Part shown: positions 44,307-54,385 of the stretch, piece by piece | Numbering within the stretch: the stretch's first letter is position 1 | Layout of the letters: each line of letters begins with the position of its first letter | Origin: Linnemannia hyalina | Taxonomy: Eukaryota > Mortierellomycota > Mortierellomycetes > Mortierellales > Mortierellaceae | Direction: 5' to 3' | Assembly (NCBI GenBank): GCA_019671135.1 | Contig: JAHRHY010000005.1 | Span: forward strand, 2,280,001 to 2,344,000 | Length of the DNA stretch: 64,000 bases | Translations under genes and position numbers: made by a program | Notes under the pieces: model-generated | Seen by the model: the letters and a program-made list of their open reading frames with translations, nothing else | What the model was told of the DNA's origin: nothing | The model's database searches: none

Positions 44307-45138
44307 CGACTGGTGGTAGGTTTTTTTTTTTTTTTGAGGGAAAAGAGAGGATTTATTGTGGCTTAAACAGCCTTGATAGAGTTATTTTGTGCTATGGTTT
44401 TGGTGATTTCGCGAAGTATGGTGTGGATGATATCGCTACTAGATTGAGTGTGTTGATGAAGAAAAAGAACGGTGTTGGCTGATGAAATACCAATGAGGCA
44501 ACAAGCCAGCAATTGTGGGATAGTGATGTTAAATTGGGGTTTGATATCAAAGGTTGGAGGATGGAAAGACAAGACCTTATCAAGGTCATCATCTGACCAA
44601 AGTGATTTGGATGTGTGTTCCTTGAGGATTGTTTGCCAAGCGATGTATTTAGGAGCGCACTGAAAGATGTGATGCGCCTTGTCCTCACGTCGCTCACGAC
44701 ATCCGGCCATGTTACAATGAGGATCCTGCTTCCAGATTTTTTGACGTAGAGTTCCGCAAGGAAGCCAATCCCTTTTAAATCTCCACCACGTGGTCCTGGC
44801 CCGGTGTGGTATTTTAGCGCTCCAGAATTGGCGCCACTGTTTCGAGGTTCCCGTCTCTGGTTGGGTTGAGGAGTTTGGGTTTAGTGGTGTGTCTTGCCTC
44901 AAAAAGGCTCGAAGGTGTTTGTTCGTGGCCGATTCCAGAGTGATGGGATTACTGTCGTTTGGGATCAAGACAGATGAGAGGATATGCTGTGCCAATGTAT
45001 CATCCTGCGTGATCTTGGGTGGGTTCGAGAGTGCTTGCTGCATACTGTGGCGCATTCGACGACGTTCTTGGTAGGCCTGGATCCCTAGTTCCACTTGAGC
45101 AAGGCGGAGCTTGGGGGAAAGGTGCGACTGGTGGTAGG
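44307..45138 (-). mobile_element. 5'-truncated non-LTR (LINE-like) insertion with 14-bp target duplication
   Basis: The same 14 bases, CGACTGGTGGTAGG, occur at 44307-44320 and 45125-45138 and flank an 804-base insert. On the minus strand the insert ends in an A15 tail (T15 at 44321-44335) directly against the left duplication. Its coding frame runs open to the right junction without a start. A 5' truncation, 3' poly(A) tail and target duplication are hallmarks of target-primed reverse transcription. The perfect duplication suggests a fairly recent insertion. Confidence 0.88.
44363..45124 (-). pseudogene. LINE ORF2 C-terminal fragment within the insertion
   Basis: The frame is open from the 5' junction (HLSPKLRLAQVELGIQAYQE) to the stop at 44363, about 253 residues, so it is cut at its 5' end and otherwise intact. 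It contains TWWRFKRDWLPCGTLRQKIW, then CNMAGCRERREDKAHHIFQC, a CxxxxC...HxxxC zinc-finger-like motif typical of the region downstream of reverse transcriptase, and C-terminal helices. The RT core and endonuclease are missing, so it is non-autonomous. Only 27 bases separate the stop from the poly(A) tail. Confidence 0.75.
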
Positions 45139-45927
45139 AATCTAGTTGGTGACTGCGGTGGTTTCGTTTACCACCCCTTAAGTAGAGTCCATTTCTAACT
45201 TCAAACTTCTAACAAAAATAGCGACACCACATCAGAAAACAGTTGGAGAGGAGCAGCGGGATTAAATATGAACCTTTTTTGAACTCCTTCGTGCAGGTAT
45301 AGCGGGCAGCGTTTTCTTCAACAACAACAGAGACAGAACTACCAACAGCGATAAGAAATATCTATCCCAACCATAACTGCGACTACAATACCCACAACCA
45401 CCAATAACACATCAGCATGTCAAAACAAGCCATCAACAAAGTGACCCAAACCCCTGGAGCCGACACCAGGTCCTCCAGAAAGGAGGAGGAAGACCCAGCT
45501 AGCGCCTTCCCATCCCCTGGTAACTCTCCCCTTCTCTCTCTTCTAACCCGGGGTTTCAAACCCAACATGACAGAGGTCACGTGACTAACACGCTGACGCG
45601 TTCACGACACAAAAAAACCTGGCAACCCATGGGCCTGACGTGACATCAGGTGTAATTGACTGGCGGTTTTTCTTTGGGGATCAATGTCTTTTCCGTCGAA
45701 TATGAAGCATACACGGATCGTCACAACATACGACATCAACGTCTCATTCATACACGTCTCGTTCATGTGAACACAGAACCATCTTCTCGACATGGATTAA
45801 CCATAAGTTCAGAGGACAATTCACAGTGTCATGGTGTAGTTGTGTAGCGCATAATTGAACGAAGACTGATAAGGGCGTTTTATTTTAGATAGCGCGCGAT
45901 AAAGAAAAAAAATAGCTTCGAGCCAAT
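45139..45927. other. Spacer between LINE insertion and lectin gene
   Basis: Contains a small plus-strand ORF (45417-45584, 55 codons, MSKQAINKVTQTPGADTRSS...) with codon-like composition but no recognised homology, and the lectin 3' region. Nothing else is supported. Confidence 0.4.
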
Positions 45928-46335
45928 TTACAGAGCGACGATTTCCCACATCTGCTTGAAATCATCATTGTCGCGACGAACCAAGGCGACAGTCGCGCCC
46001 TCGGCCTTGGACTTGACACCAAGGACAAGGTCCTCGTCCTCCTTGGTGCTGATGGTGTAGTCATCGTAGTCGTATCTCTGAGCATCGGAGCCCTGGCCTT
46101 CGAACTGGGCAACATTGACATTGGCGCTGAGGCCTCCGGCGGTCAAGACGAGACCACTCTTGACGTTCTTGATCTGACCATCCTCGTAGGTCCACTTCTG
46201 GTTGTCGCCGTTGGTGTTGGACCAGACGATGATCTCAGCGCCGCCATCGACGCTGCCTTCCTTGACATCGATGACCAGGTTCTCGTCGCGAAGCTTGAGC
46301 TGGAACTGCTGACCGTGGGGGAATCTCTTGACCAT
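45928..46335 (-). CDS. Ricin-B-type beta-trefoil lectin-like protein
   Basis: 135 residues from ATG 46335 (MVKRFPHGQQFQLKLRDENL). The length and the repeated pattern fit a single beta-trefoil. Three subdomains are visible: LVIDVKEGSVDGGAEIIVWS with NGDNQKWTYEDGQI; SGLVLTAGGLSANVNVAQFE with DAQRYDYDDY; and LVLGVKSKAEGATVALVRRD with FKQMWEIVAL. The Q-x-W signature appears as NQKW, as QRY in the second repeat, and as KQMW. No signal peptide and no catalytic domain, so it is a cytoplasmic carbohydrate-binding-type fold. Such fungal lectins are often implicated in storage or defence, but no sugar specificity or activity can be read here. The leader has a 27-base tandem duplication. Confidence 0.85.
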   Translation of the reverse strand: MVKRFPHGQQFQLKLRDENLVIDVKEGSVDGGAEIIVWSNTNGDNQKWTYEDGQIKNVKSGLVLTAGGLSANVNVAQFEGQGSDAQRYDYDDYTISTKEDEDLVLGVKSKAEGATVALVRRDNDDFKQMWEIVAL

Positions 46336-46350
46336 GATAGATAGGAGGTG

Positions 46351-46403
46351 GTGGGGTGATAGGTTGAGGGTGGAAAAGTGGGGTGATAGGTTGAGGGTAG
46401 AAA
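46351..46403. repeat. Tandem 27-base duplication in the lectin leader
   Basis: GTGGGGTGATAGGTTGAGGG followed by TGGAAAA at 46351-46377 is repeated with one change at 46378-46403, just upstream (minus sense) of the lectin ATG. Confidence 0.95.
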
Positions 46404-46857
46404 TAAAAAAAAGAGGGAAAGAGAGAAACGATTTATAGCTATCACCCAGGTCGAAGAGAAAGGATGACGTCTTTTCCGTGGGAAACAGTTTCTCAACTCT
46501 GGTAAAAGAAAAGCGCTGCATGACTGAGCTCAATGCCAAACCATGAGTCAGTTATCCTTGTTACCATACCTCAGTTCCCTTGAAATTTTCTTTGTCCAAC
46601 CCCCTAAACCCACTTGCCTAAGCAAAAAGGGATGCTTTGTGCCAGAAAGCATTCATGCGACATTGACGGGTTGGCCTAGGCTCGCTTCCAACCCACGTAG
46701 TATGAAACGGATGGAAGGGTTGCCACTGTGGAGCAAAGGCGAAGGTAGCGTCCAACCCTCCATCGGACAATGCATCTGTCCATTCTTCGTCATTCATCCA
46801 TTCATCTCATCGCGTTGAATCCAACATCATCCCCAGTTTACTCACTGCGACCTAACG
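46404..46857. other. Lectin upstream region
   Basis: Promoter/leader of the minus-strand lectin gene and leader-like sequence before the short ORF at 46858. No other feature. Confidence 0.4.
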
Positions 46858-47046
46858 ATGCTCTCCAAGAAACTAGCCCTGCTTCTCTCCTTCTTGGTCT
46901 TCTTCACTACCATGGCTTTCACGGTCCATGCTGCTCCTTAGGGTTAAGGTCAAAGTCAAAGTCAAGGTCGACGTCCAGTCGTAAATTATTTTGAGGTAAA
47001 GAATACTTGCATCGCTGTTTTTCAATACTCTGCTGTGCCTACATGA
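46858..47046 (+). pseudogene. Signal-peptide ORF with stops immediately after the cleavage site
   Basis: ATG 46858 encodes MLSKKLALLLSFLVFFTTMA, then FTVHAAP, a textbook signal peptide with an AxA-type site. The next codon is TAG and the second after that TAA. The same frame then continues GQSQSQGRRPVVNYFEVKNT and stops at 47044-47046. This fits a small secreted-protein gene disabled by two nonsense codons. No donor site overlaps the stop here, unlike the two peptide genes. A 27-residue peptide or chance cannot be excluded. Confidence 0.35.
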
Positions 47047-48348
47047 AGATTTCGGTGTAATGTTATTCCAGATGTAGCAACCCAAAGACACATCCAAACT
47101 CCCCTGGAAATATTTAATTTACAGAGTTTTTTGCCAGACCGCGTTGTTACATAATCACGGTCGATGTAATTTTCATTCTAAAGCACGCAAATAAAATCCA
47201 ACATCCCTACACTAAAGACGCGCTATTATTGTTATGGTTTTTTGGACATGATTTTGGTTTGCGAAAAAGCTGCATTATGCAACAAAACACCTCCCATAGG
47301 AGCAGCGGCTGTCAAACTCAAATATCGGAGATGCATTTTTTGAATGGGATAGGTTGGAATGTAGAGTTGGTTGGGGCAAAATGGACAATGGGTAGTGGAA
47401 ACAGGAGGTTCAATAACGGTTGATCAAACGATCGTTGCGCGTGCAGTTGTTGATATAGGCCGTTAAGATTTGTTGCTCCTTATTAATAGACACTAGTTTC
47501 GCTCAACGCAATACACGCACACTGAAATGATGGTCCAATTGGTGCAAGTGTCTCTGAAAAGAGAGCAAAGAACGCGCTTCCCATTTTCCATCTATAGCAT
47601 CTACATTATCCTACTACGGTGACGTAGATGTCAGACGCAAAACAAGGTTCCACAAGTGTCTGAAGGTAACCGCAACAACCCCTTTTATTGGAGGCGTCTA
47701 CAAATAATGCAATCTGGTAGAGAATACAGTAAAACTGTGCACTTTTTTGCTTGCAAGTTTGTGTTGTTAGCTTTTCTTTTTCTTCATGCTTAGCCCACCT
47801 TTGCCTCTACGAAGTAAAATCAATTTCTATTTTTCTCTTTGTCGCCGTCGGCAACGAAAGAAGAACTAATGAACGGCAGAAAAAGGAATAGACAATTGTC
47901 GTCTTTGAGCCACACCAGAGCCTGACGACTCCTGGCGCTAGTTTTGGGGATCAATGACTCTGGGTTAAAGTAAGTAATTGTAAGCGCAATAGAAACTATA
48001 CATGAGTGAGTAGAGGCTCGGTTAAAAGGGATGGGTCGAGACTAGGCTCGGGTACATTGGCGAGAAAAACACAACTAGGGTTTGTTTGTTTCCTCACCTC
48101 AATCATAAAGTATCAACAAAAAGTGTTTGGGTCGAAAAGAAGTGTGAATAACAACCATTTTTTTTTACTTTTTGACTTCGTCAGCAATTCCCTTTTTTTT
48201 GGTGCAAAATTGGGTTTGGTTTGTGCACATGGGCCCACTCACTGGGAGTATTGGGGAGGCAACATTTTCTTGTTTCCTTGTGCCTTTTCACTTTGTGTCC
48301 CACAACTACCCCTCAATGGATGGGGTCACTAGAAAACTCACTGTAGTG
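47047..48348. other. Gene-free repeat-rich spacer
   Basis: AT-rich DNA without supported ORFs. A 108-codon ORF at 48006-48332 is low-information. Sequence near 48030-48045 (GTCGAGACTAGG) resembles the terminus of the MITE at 48357 and may be a fragment of a relative. Confidence 0.4.
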
Positions 48349-48527
48349 CTGCGAGCTAGTCTCGAATCCATCCCTTCACTCTACGTGGGTTGGAATCTCA
48401 TTCCAACTTTCCAAGTGAAGGTCTGCCAGACACCCATCCAAAAACCCAGACCTTCACTTCGTGAAGATGTCGGAATGAGATTCCAACCCACGTAGAGTGA
48501 AGGGCTGGATTCGAGACTACTGCGAGC
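48349..48527. mobile_element. 163-bp foldback MITE with 8-bp target duplication
   Basis: The element at 48357-48519 begins TAGTCTCGAATCCA and ends with its exact inverse. Its 50-base arms (48358-48407 and 48469-48518) match at 48 of 50 positions as inverted repeats. An inner 12-base pair (48413-48424 and 48448-48459) extends the hairpin. It is flanked by the 8-base direct repeat CTGCGAGC (48349-48356 and 48520-48527). An 8-bp duplication is typical of hAT-superfamily transposition. There is no coding capacity, so it is non-autonomous. Confidence 0.88.
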
Positions 48528-48905
48528 AAGGGGTGAGCAATTTTAATGGGCTCTTTCGCACTAATCCCATGTAAAGTGAGCGAGCAAGAGGTCAAAAAAT
48601 CGGCTACTCACCCATTTCTCGCAGCTATAGAGTCACTAAGAAAAGTGACATTTTTCTAGAAGTTCGAGCGAGCGGATTTTTTCCTTCGTCTTTTACTCGC
48701 TTGCTCGCTCGTTGCTCGGGCGTTTGCTCGGCTGCTCTCACCCATAGGCCGCCCCGCTGAGTGTATCATACCCATAGCATATCAATAGGTTGTTAATACT
48801 CAAAAATATAGTTTTAAGCAACACAAGGACATCCAGCAAAACACGAGTGAGCGAGCAAGATTCGAGCAAGATTCGAACAAAACACGAGCGAGCGAGCAAG
48901 CATCT
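48528..48905. repeat. GAGCGAGCAAG-rich repeat region
   Basis: Interspersed copies of GCGAGCAAG, GAGCGAGC and their complements (GCTCGCTCG, TTGCTCGG) occur at about 48520-48600, 48690-48735 and 48840-48902. The MITE landed in one of these motifs. This may be an older repetitive element of unknown class. Confidence 0.6.
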
Positions 48906-51711
48906 AGTTTTTGTTTTGTTTTGTAAGAAGTTTATTGCGTCGTGGGAGTGCGTGCAAAAACTAATACTCGTCAGCTTCGAGTCACCGCCAAATCAAAAGA
49001 TGTAAAAATAAAATACTTTCCAAGAAAGCACACAAACTACATCTAAACTGGGAAAAACTGATAAACAGAGAACCGGAAAAAGGCAGCTGGTATACATTCT
49101 GCGACTTGTGCTCAGGATCTGAATGTATTTTAGAGGGATTGGTGAATAAATGGTATACAGGTTGCGAGGTATTAATTTCAGATTTTGTTACTTCCCAACT
49201 GCTATATCAGCAAACTGAGCGATGAGACTTACATGCGTGTTGGATCCAACGGACGGGCAGAGACGAGTTTGATCGTCAAACAACCGAAGCAGAAAGAATG
49301 AAAACGATCTTCATAGTATTCAGAAGAGTGCTTTTTGGAGAAGTTGGAGCGCGGAGTAGTATAAAATAAGAGCGTGGAGTGTGGATACCAAAAAAAGGAA
49401 AAAAAACGGATCCTATATGGATACTTTTTATATCCACCCCGGCCGCACTCGCAAATGGCACTATCGACAAATACATGGTGTTGCCTTTCTCGACCAAATA
49501 CTAGTCCCTCTCGTCGCCATCATGTTACCAGACTCTCCTGATGCTGGAGAAGCAAGTTCTCCAGAGTAGAAAGCAGCAATCTAGATGGATTCTCTTGCTC
49601 GCTCCTTCCTTTCTGCAAACTTTTCTTGCAGGATTGCCAAGACGGTATGATGTGACCAAGTAGGGGTTGGAGGTCCGTATGCGAGTAAGGACGGGGTTCA
49701 GTTCCATGGTTGCGATCAGGGCCTGGGATGTAATAATTCCCGTGTATGGCCGCCAGGATGGAGAGCAAGTAAAAGAACGGGAGAGGGAGAGAGAGGAGAG
49801 AAGGCCCGAACGCGAGACACAACGAAGTGGATCCCCCGTGCTCAATTGCAAAAAGGTTTAGACCTGTTAAGTACGCATAAAAAAACCTATTCGTTATCCT
49901 ATCGAGTTCGTAGATCCACTGGTAAAAAAAGATGGCACAACGTATCATTAGTTTTCCTCTTTACCTCCTTTCCTGCTGTTGCTATCGAATCACAAGCGTG
50001 CATTAACGCGCCTTTTTTTTGTTTTTTTCCTGGCGTCGAATGTTCATGATCCAGATGGGCTGTTGTTCGGCATGGAGGGAAAATGCACTATGTAGAAAAC
50101 TTGACTAAGGGATGAATAATCCCCAACACTATGTCCTCCGGGACGGATTCAGTTGCCGGTACCCTGCCACCTCAATTGCTCCTTTTCATTTTTTTTGTCG
50201 GACACAAACGAGTGCAGGACCTGGGTCCTATGAGATTACACGGATGGGGTGTCGGATGGGACCGTGCGAAGGTGTAGAAAGGAGGAACCAGATATGCGCC
50301 TGTTATGTGTCAATTTTTTTGTTGTAGGAGAACATTGCGCCACCCTTGGTCGGACGAATAGAGAGCTCCATCTCAAGAAGTATTACCGTTCCCAAGGAAG
50401 AAAGCATGTTAGGCCGTGCGGTTCGTTGCTTTTGTGGTTATCTGGGAGTGAATCTTAAAACGGTCACGTTTCGCCTATCGTGAATGCAAAATAGTCGTGG
50501 AGAGGAAAGCACGCCCTACATCTTATGCGCACATGCAACCATGAATGCTTCTCTGCGCTTTTGTTGGGTACAAGTAGCCTTGGACATGCAACTGTCCCAA
50601 CTTTCAATTGGCATTGGCAAAAAGATACATGCAAAGGCCTCAGGCGTGAACGAAGATGCCATTACGGATCCCTAGATGCCATAGTTGTGGCGTGGTCTTG
50701 TTTTTGATGATGACCTTCCTATTGATATTTTTTTTTTAAACCTGGTCCTCACATCCAATTTTTAGTTTAAATGAGAGGTAGGTACAACAGGCACTTTGAA
50801 CCTAGTCAGTCCATGGTTGCGTCTACATAAAGATTACCCTGGTCCATTTATAATCGCTCCACCCCTTTCCGACTGTCTAATGATTAGGCACGTTCACAAG
50901 ACAAATCCGCAGTGCTCTTTTTTGTTGCTTGTCTCCGTCAGGAGAAATAAAACAGAGACAAAAAAGTCGGCCCTCGTTTTTTTAGGTGGCAGTGAAAAAC
51001 CACGTTGTCCTTTCCTGTTGTAGTGGTGGCATCTCTGTCCCTTCAATACACCTATGCTGTCGAAGCCTTTGGAGCAATTGAGAAATTTGGAGCAAAAACA
51101 AGAAAAACAAGCAGACAAGACCATGCTGTCCATGCTCTCAAAGCACGCACTCTGCAGTATTCGTTGCCCTCGTGTAGCCCTATTTTTGTTTGTATGGTCA
51201 CAAAGAAGACCGAAGGAACATGACTGACAACGGAAAACGCAGAGACCACTACTTTGTTTTAATAGCTCTCCATTCAGCCCCTTTCCCGCAGTTCTTCAAT
51301 TACGTATGTGCACGGAAACATGACACAGACAAACAACAGAACCATAAAATAATATGCTTTTGTCGGTGTGTGTGTGGCGAGGAAGAAATGTTTGATTATT
51401 GAGTCACCGTTTGTCAAGCCAGCGTTCATAACCTTAAACATACGAAAATGCGCCGCAGTCAAGGGGGCGTGTCTCGCAGGTCATTGCGCCCTAGTCAATT
51501 AGCCCAATTAGCCCACCTTTGAACAGCGCCTCCTTTTTTTGTTCATCTGGTGCAACATAAAACTAAGCGTGCACCTCTTCCTTTCTCTCTTTTTTTGTTC
51601 TCTACACAAGTTATCAACACTTTTTTCCGCTGCCACAACTCTCCCCAGCTTACACACACTCTTTTAACACACTACAACAAACAACATTCACACCAACCCT
51701 GTAACTCTCAA
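48906..51711. other. 2.8-kb gene-poor region
   Basis: Short ORFs only. A minus-strand MKIVFILSASVV start (ATG at 49308) reads into a stop after 12 codons; a shifted frame continues with hydrophobic sequence towards a GTAAGT near 49234, so it may be a damaged signal-peptide exon. The right end is the C/T-rich leader of the gene at 51712. Confidence 0.4.
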
Positions 51712-53296
51712 ATGACTTCAGAACAATCCAGCACCAGCAGCGTGAGGCGGAACACCAACACCTCCACCAACCCCAGCACTACCGGCTCCACCACTGCAAT
51801 GGATTGCCTAGCACTTTCGCTCAGTCATATCAACGGTGCAGCACACTCCAACACCACTCCTCTCTCGACCATGGCCATGGCCCACGCCCTCCTTGTCCAC
51901 TCCTCAAGACAATCATCTTCCTCCTCGTCATCCGTCCAACGGTCGTCTTCCGCCATACCCACGACCACTACCTCCACTACCGCCATGCACAAGACTTCGT
52001 GGGATGTTCCAACGAAGCACTATGATCGTGGACACGATGCCGACCCTACGGGCGTTTCTGACGAGGCTGAGAAGTCAGCCTATGGTGGAGGATATGACGG
52101 CGTTCCAGACTCAGGCCGTTTGCAGCTCTATCTTCGTCGATCTGAGGAGGTGGGAGGTTATAGAGGATGGTTCAATGCCTTTGAAGAAGGAGGAGAGTTG
52201 TTGTTTGAGGGAGGCGGTAATTGCCAACAGTCTTTCCGTCAGCAGCAGCACCAGCAGTACAATGAGCAGTACCAGTGGTATGGAGAGGGCCAAAGTCTTA
52301 AATCTTGCAGTATCTGCTAGATTTAGCGGCAGGTCTTCTTTTATATCTTCTGACGACGATGATGCTGATGTTGATGTTGATGTCGACGAAAAGGTGGAGG
52401 TGTCGGCGGCGACGATGGCGAGGGATGCGGTGAGCAGGTGTGTGACTCCCTCGTACTTGGACTTCATAATGTATAACAGTGATAACAGCGCCAGTGACGA
52501 GTCTGGTGCCGACGACAATGACTATGACCTAGATCCTGCGGCGCTGGTCGCCTCCATGGATCCCTCTTCCCCTTACTACCGCCTGGGCTCGTCTACTTCC
52601 TTTGACGAGGCGGAGATCCTGCGGAGCCTGGTCGAGTTTGGTAGAACCCCCCGGATGTTCGATCATACTCCTGCAGCGAGCATGTCCTTCTTCATTTCCC
52701 CCCTGGCTATCTCCCAGTTGGCTCGCGGACTCTGGACCCGATCTGAGCCCGCCTGTGTGATCATCCACACCCGACTCCCCCAGCGCACCTCCCGATTCGA
52801 TGACCACCCCTGGTCGGACGACGCCCTGCGAATGCTGAACCTCCCTAACGCCGGTGGATCCTCTTTGCTCTCTGAGGTCCTCTCCTGCGAGATGCTCTAC
52901 CGCTGCCTGGGCGCCCGCCTTGCCAAGACCGAGATGGAGATCCGGTACCTTTTCGCCTACCAGCCCATGACCGATTACACCATCTCGCTCCCCGGTCTCG
53001 CCTCTGGCTACCACGTCGGAGTGTCCGTCACCCGCGCCTTTGCCTACAAGGGTGCTTACCGTAGATCCGAGTGCCGCAAGCTGTTGAAGAAGAAGTTGAG
53101 CGGAATCACGGCTTCGACGAGGAACGTGATGGACGAGCGGCTGTTCAAGCAGATCTTGCATGTGTGGGTGCCTAACGGTAAAGTTGCCAGGACGGTGCAG
53201 GCGACGTACCGGACTTTGTCGACAGAGTTGACTAGGAACAGTGTAGTGGTGATTTCTGTGGTCAATGCTGCTTGGGTTTTCAACAATCGGCGGTGA
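51712..53296 (+). CDS. Uncharacterised fungal protein, two exons with a 49-base intron
   Basis: Exons 51712-52277 and 52327-53296, 511 residues. The first frame (MTSEQSSTSSVRRNTNTSTN) stops at 52320; the second is open but lacks a credible start. A 49-base intron (donor GTATGG, acceptor ATTTAG, branch-like CTTAAAT) joins them in exact phase through TGC. Residues 1-300 are Ser/Thr-rich, with a Gln run and an acidic Asp run. Residues about 325-511 look folded: SMSFFISPLAISQLARGLWT, ACVIIHTRLPQRTSRFDDHP, SGYHVGVSVTRAFAYKGAYR, then LKKKLSGI and LFKQILHVWVPNGKVARTVQ, ending NSVVVISVVNAAWVF. The pattern looks like a conserved alpha/beta domain, but I do not recognise the family and give no function. 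Confidence 0.72.
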
Positions 53297-53720
53297 ACAA
53301 TGATACTCCTTTTTGTATATAGTAGTTTTTATTCTTTTTCGTTTTTTCCTCTGTTACTTGCAAACGGTGACAATAAACGTTGTGAAGTATAGCAAAGAAA
53401 CGTAAAAGAAATGTGAGGTGTGCCTAACGCAAGGTCCATGGAGTTGACAAAAGAGGAGGCTAATTATCCGTGGGTGGCGATGTGGGCGGGTTGGGGCGGC
53501 AAAACATAAATGGCGATGGGGACGTCATTCCAAGACCCATCCTGACCCGCTGCCAAAGCAGCTGAGATCATCTGCGACACAACCCGCATCGCGTTCGTCT
53601 TCTTGCACTGATACACCTATTCCCATATACACACATCACATAAAAATAATGAGCCCATGCGCCGGAAACATAAAAAGCAAACTCCAACACCAAATAAAAC
53701 GACAACACAATGTCTACAAA
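53297..53720. other. Convergent 3' region
   Basis: Lies between the plus-strand gene ending at 53296 and the minus-strand gene ending at 53721. It holds AATAAA-like signals (for example near 53370) and no ORF of note. Confidence 0.55.
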
Positions 53721-53981
53721 TTAACCTACGAAAAAGGTAACAATCCATGAGCCAAAGAAGACGACGAGCGCAAAGCAAACATAAACCCAGAGAGGTTTAT
53801 GAGGATGTGACTCGGTGGAAGAGGCAGTGCCGGCGATGATGAAGAGAATGACCCCACTGACGAGGAGGATGGCTTTCCCCTCTCCGCGGATGTAGGACCA
53901 GAGGCTGTTCCCATATTTGGCGAGAAAGGCAATGCTGTCGTTGAGGTCTCTGTCTGCGATTGTTATTTGGTTGTTCTGCAT
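53721..53981 (-). CDS. Small two-pass membrane protein
   Basis: 86 residues from ATG 53981 (MQNNQITIADRDLNDSIAFL). The frame is open upstream, and an in-frame ATG near 54089 would add a less protein-like extension. Two hydrophobic segments are visible: AILLVSGVILFIIAGTAS and PLWVYVCFALVVFFGSWIVT, separated by a short polar STESHPHK loop. This hairpin layout is common among small ER or vacuolar subunits. No specific family is recognised. It lies on the same strand as TAF13. Confidence 0.6.
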   Translation of the reverse strand: MQNNQITIADRDLNDSIAFLAKYGNSLWSYIRGEGKAILLVSGVILFIIAGTASSTESHPHKPLWVYVCFALVVFFGSWIVTFFVG

Positions 53982-54385
53982 CTTGCGGGTGAAGGAGGAA
54001 GGAGTACGAAGAAGTGGATGGAGTAGAAATGAACAGAAAGAACAAAAAGACTGCAAAGGCACGGTCACAGCATCCTTATTGCGACTCATCTGCAGAGATA
54101 TGTGTTGATCAGTATCCAGACGCGCAAGTGATAAAGCAGCGATAGAGCCTTCCATAGGAAATGTGTTCCCAGAATAACAACGACTACGACTAATGGTTTT
54201 TTGTTGAGGTGAACATGCTGTTCGTCATTTGTGTGTTGATAAAAGTACATGCTAATCAAGCTAGTATACATCCTGCTGCTGGTGTGCGTCGAGTAAACGT
54301 TGTCACCACCTGAACACAGCTCCTTCGCTTCACATTCCTGCTCCCATTCCCGTTCCCCTTCCAGATCCAGATTCAGATTCTCCAA
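53982..54385. other. Spacer upstream of the small membrane-protein gene
   Basis: Promoter/leader of the minus-strand gene starting at 53981 and 3' region of TAF13. No supported ORF. Confidence 0.5.

Noticed and set aside
45417..45584. 55-codon plus-strand ORF (MSKQAINKVTQTPGADTRSS...)
   Set aside because: Codon use looks reasonable, but there is no homology, conserved neighbour or splice continuation; kept only as a note.
49234..49308. MKIVFILSASVV start as a third secreted peptide gene
   Set aside because: Stop after 12 codons; a frameshift must be assumed to reach the GTAAGT donor, and the WLxxN core is absent.
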